Shown here one piece after another: positions 61,050 to 64,000 of a stretch of DNA of 64,000 nt. This DNA is from JTS-RE37 sp041744575. GTDB lineage: Bacteria > Bacteroidota > Bacteroidia > Flavobacteriales > Flavobacteriaceae. The stretch is from contig JBGTKP010000049.1 in assembly GCA_041744575.1 (NCBI GenBank), positions 62,001 to 126,000 of the forward strand, read 5' to 3'. The translations under genes and the position numbers were made by a program. Position 1 is the first letter of the stretch; every line of letters starts with the position of its first letter. Below the pieces are notes generated by a model. It was not told where the DNA came from. It worked only from the letters and a program-made list of their open reading frames with translations, and ran no database searches.

Positions 61050-64000
61050 TTGAAAACAGGGGCAAAATCATTACTTAAATCACTCAAATTTAAGCTACTC
61101 TTCCTATCCATAATTTTCCTTGGATCGTTACCCGGTGCGCTGGGACAGGATACGGAACCCCAACCATCAGACTCAACCCAAACCGATTCGGTGTCCACCG
61201 GATTCGCTCTTGGACGCATGGTGATGAAGAATCCGGAAAGCATTGTTTCCAAATACTCCTATGACCCGGATCTGGACCGGTACATTTACACCGAAAGTGT
61301 AGGAGACTTTGATATAAATTATCCCGTCATCCTAACGCCCGAGCAGTATTTGGAGTTGGTGGAACGCGAGAATATGAAGTCCTATTTCAAGGAAAAAATT
61401 GATGCCTACTCCGGAAGGAAACAGGGCAGCGAAGAGGCGCGAAAAAACCTTCTCCCTAACTTCTATGTAAATAATAACTTTTTTCAGTCCGTGTTCGGAG
61501 GAAATACCATCGAAGTGATCCCTCAGGGATCTGTGGCAATGGACCTGGGAGTTATCTGGCAGAAAAACGACAATCCAGCGCTTTCTCCCAGAAACAGAAC
61601 CAACCTCTCGTTCGACTTTGATCAGCGGATCAGCCTAAGCATGCTGGGAAAGGTGGGGGAGCGCTTACAGGTTACCGCCAATTATGATACCGAAGCTACT
61701 TTTGATTTTCAGAACCTCGTCAAACTGGACTATACCCCAACAGAAGATGACATCATTCAGAAAATTGAAGTTGGTAATGTAAATATGCCACTAAACAGTT
61801 CCCTTATCACGGGAGCGCAGAGCCTTTTCGGGGTCAAGACCCAGTTGCAGTTTGGAAGAACAACGGTCACAGCTGTTTTTTCCGAGCAACGATCCCAGAA
61901 CAGCACGGTCATTGCGCAGGGTGGGGGCACTTTGAGTGACTTTGAACTTACTGCCCTTGATTATGATGAGGACCGCCATTTTTTTCTAGCGCAATTCTTT
62001 CGTGATCAGTACAATGACGCTCTGGCCAACTACCCGTATATCAGGAGCCAGGTACAAATTACCCGCCTGGAAGTGTGGACCACCAACCGAAGTCAGCAAA
62101 CGCTGAATGTCCGCAACGTAGTCGCCATTCAGGATTTGGGCGAGGCCCTGAAAGCAGATACCCGGATCGGGAACGCAAATGGCGAGCCCGGAGGATTTTT
62201 CAATATTTCGGGATCTTTACCCAACCTGCCACGCAACGGTGCGAATGATTATGATCCCGCACTCATTGGCAGTGGTGGTGGCGTATTGAACTCAGAAATC
62301 CGGGATATTGCCACCGTGGATGACGGATTTACCATCGCTACCGGTTACCAGATCAATCAGGGTTTTGACTATGCCATCCTGGAAAATGCAAGAAAACTCG
62401 AACAGGGCAGAGACTTCCAGTTCAACTCACAACTCGGATATATTTCCCTAAACCAGAGGCTTAGCAATGATGAGGTATTAGGGGTGGCCTTCCAGTATAC
62501 GTACAACGGCCAGGTGTACCAGGTGGGAGAGTTCGCCAATGGGGGCCTGGATGCTACCACCATCTCCCCGGGAGTAGAAACTCCTGAGATCAATAACAAC
62601 ACTCTCGTGCTTAAATTGCTCAAGAGCAATATTACCAATGTGAATGATCCTATCTGGGATCTGATGATGAAGAACATTTACGCTACCGGCGCATTTCAAC
62701 TGAGTCAGGAGGATTTTAAATTAAACATCCTCTATACGGAATCAACCCCCAGGAACTATATTACCCCTGTTGCCGAAGGTCCGGGAACCGGCTGGCCGGC
62801 AGGCCTTCAGGATCGTATCCTCATTGATGTCTTTAATTTGGATCGACTCAATGTATACAATGATGTGCAACCCGGTGGCGACGGGTTTTTTGATTTTGTG
62901 CCCGGCACCACGGTGAATACCCAGGGAGGTCAGATCATTTTTACAAAAGTTGAACCCTTTGGCGAATACCTTTTCGATCTCCTCGGAGGGGGCACCTATG
63001 ATGTGCCGGATGCTCAGGGATATAATGTGAACCAGCAAAAATATGTATTTCGCGATATGTATTCCCAGACAAAGGCCGCTTCCCTTGAAGATGCCGAAAA
63101 GAACAGGTTCCGGTTAAAGGGCAGATATAAATCGGAGGGCTCCAACGGGATCCCGATCGGAGCTTTCAATGTCCCCCGGGGATCGGTCCGGGTGACCGCC
63201 GGAGGACGCCAGTTACAGGAGGGAATTGACTACACGGTAAACTACCAGGCAGGTACGGTCCAGATCCTTGATCCCAGCCTGGAGGCATCAAATACCCCTA
63301 TCAATATCTCTGTGGAGAACAATGCGGTATTCGGACAACAGACACGTCGATTTACAGGGGTGAATTTAGAACACCAGTTCAGCAAAACCTTTGTGCTCGG
63401 AGGAACCCTGTTAAATCTGAACGAACGCCCACTCACACAAAAGTCGAATTTCGGCGTTGAACCCGTCAACAACACCATCTTTGGCCTGAATGGCAATTAT
63501 TCCACAGAAGTACCTTTCCTTACCAGACTTGTTAATAAACTACCTAATATTGATACGGATGTACCTTCCAATGTATCCGTTCGGGGGGAAGTGGCATTCC
63601 TGAAACCCAATTCCCCAAAAAATGCGGATTTTCGCGGGGAGACCACTACCTACCTCGACGATTTTGAAGGTGCTCAGGCTTTAATAGATATACGGTCGTC
63701 CCTCGGATGGAGTCTGGCCAGTACACCGCAGGAATTTAAGACTGACGGCGAAGAGGATTTACAAACTGGCTTCGAAAGGGCAAAAATGGCCTGGTACACC
63801 ATAGATCCTATTTTTTATACCAATCAAAGGCCGGCCGGTATCAGTGACAATGACATTTCCACAAATGAAACGCGCCGCATCTTTATTGAAGAAATCTTCC
63901 CGCAGGTAGACATTGCACAGGGTCAGACCCAGGTTCAAAACTCCCTTGACCTTGCGTATTATCCGAATTCAAAAGGGCCTTATAATGCCAATCCCTCATT
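61050..64000 (+). CDS. sprA: Type IX secretion translocon SprA, 5' part, cut by the window end
   Basis: The frame is open from TTG at 61050 to the window end (983 complete codons). SprA forms the very large outer-membrane barrel through which type IX secretion substrates leave the cell, and gliding needs it. The N-terminus has a signal peptide (LLKSLKFKLLFLSIIFLG) followed by ALGQDTEP. Conserved SprA pieces appear: YIYTESVGDFDINYPVIL, QRISLSMLGKVGERLQVTA, and ETTTYLDDFEGAQALIDI. SprA is usually about 2,300-2,400 residues, so less than half is present. No ATG precedes the signal peptide, making TTG the likely start. The frame continues past the window, so no C-terminal features can be judged. 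Confidence 0.94.
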   Translation, partial: MKTGAKSLLKSLKFKLLFLSIIFLGSLPGALGQDTEPQPSDSTQTDSVSTGFALGRMVMKNPESIVSKYSYDPDLDRYIYTESVGDFDINYPVILTPEQYLELVERENMKSYFKEKIDAYSGRKQGSEEARKNLLPNFYVNNNFFQSVFGGNTIEVIPQGSVAMDLGVIWQKNDNPALSPRNRTNLSFDFDQRISLSMLGKVGERLQVTANYDTEATFDFQNLVKLDYTPTEDDIIQKIEVGNVNMPLNSSLITGAQSLFGVKTQLQFGRTTVTAVFSEQRSQNSTVIAQGGGTLSDFELTALDYDEDRHFFLAQFFRDQYNDALANYPYIRSQVQITRLEVWTTNRSQQTLNVRNVVAIQDLGEALKADTRIGNANGEPGGFFNISGSLPNLPRNGANDYDPALIGSGGGVLNSEIRDIATVDDGFTIATGYQINQGFDYAILENARKLEQGRDFQFNSQLGYISLNQRLSNDEVLGVAFQYTYNGQVYQVGEFANGGLDATTISPGVETPEINNNTLVLKLLKSNITNVNDPIWDLMMKNIYATGAFQLSQEDFKLNILYTESTPRNYITPVAEGPGTGWPAGLQDRILIDVFNLDRLNVYNDVQPGGDGFFDFVPGTTVNTQGGQIIFTKVEPFGEYLFDLLGGGTYDVPDAQGYNVNQQKYVFRDMYSQTKAASLEDAEKNRFRLKGRYKSEGSNGIPIGAFNVPRGSVRVTAGGRQLQEGIDYTVNYQAGTVQILDPSLEASNTPINISVENNAVFGQQTRRFTGVNLEHQFSKTFVLGGTLLNLNERPLTQKSNFGVEPVNNTIFGLNGNYSTEVPFLTRLVNKLPNIDTDVPSNVSVRGEVAFLKPNSPKNADFRGETTTYLDDFEGAQALIDIRSSLGWSLASTPQEFKTDGEEDLQTGFERAKMAWYTIDPIFYTNQRPAGISDNDISTNETRRIFIEEIFPQVDIAQGQTQVQNSLDLAYYPNSKGPYNANPS

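Noticed and set aside
1..64000. Mobile elements, phage genes, CRISPR arrays and rRNA genes
   Set aside because: I looked for transposase, integrase and repeat-spacer patterns and for rRNA sequence and found none; the genes read as core chromosome.

Overview
The window is a 64-kb piece of a Bacteroidetes chromosome, almost certainly Flavobacteriaceae. Three lines of evidence support this: a complete alternative complex III operon (actABCDEF) followed by cytochrome oxidase genes; the start of sprA, the outer-membrane channel of the type IX secretion system, in a maeB-ruvA-sprA arrangement; and promoters of the flavobacterial form TTG-N19-TAnnTTTG, two of which (rplM, tRNA-Gln) match at every position. 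DUF2723, DUF4249, DUF4097 and DUF5916 proteins also fit this phylum. Base composition looks moderate and even. I see no insertion sequence, phage gene, integrase or CRISPR array, so this reads as core chromosome rather than an accessory island. The genus cannot be fixed from sequence alone.

Layout: 1-3435 holds the 3'-truncated end of an RND/MMPL exporter (minus strand) and a divergent two-gene sulfite dehydrogenase unit (Tat-exported molybdoenzyme plus membrane-anchored cytochrome c). 3472-13394 is the translation block frr, pyrH, tsf, rpsB, rpsI, rplM on the minus strand, interrupted by a plus-strand insert (5028-10174) carrying an M61 peptidase and an ECF sigma / HEAT-repeat membrane protein / two DUF4097 operon. 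13669-20240 holds outer-membrane proteins (a DUF5916 barrel and a DUF4249 + TonB-dependent receptor pair). 20278-30111 holds polA, a glycosylasparaginase, cutC, a membrane phosphoesterase, a thioredoxin-fold protein without cysteines and a large DUF2723 glycosyltransferase. tRNA-Gln follows, then rimP-nusA-infB behind a terminator-like hairpin in its leader. A SPOR protein diverges from the respiratory operon actABCDEF-coxB-coxA (36302-48064), which closes with a clear terminator. The last part holds a DUF2807 protein, an acyl-CoA oxidase-like enzyme, ruvB, queG, a divergent GH15 / trehalose synthesis pair, maeB, ruvA and the first 983 codons of sprA.

How it works together: the act-cox operon encodes a route from menaquinol through alternative complex III to an aa3-type oxygen reductase, and the sulfite dehydrogenase could feed the same periplasmic cytochrome pool. 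The ribosomal and initiation factor operons are growth genes. GH15 and OtsAB together suggest trehalose turnover.

The most unusual feature is one type of C-terminal helix-hairpin-helix module, carrying a GIGP motif, on two unrelated proteins: ribosomal protein S2 and the quinol-oxidising membrane subunit ActC. Other points of note are the six-haem ActA, the cysteine-free thioredoxin, the likely attenuator ahead of rimP and the sigma/HEAT/DUF4097 unit.
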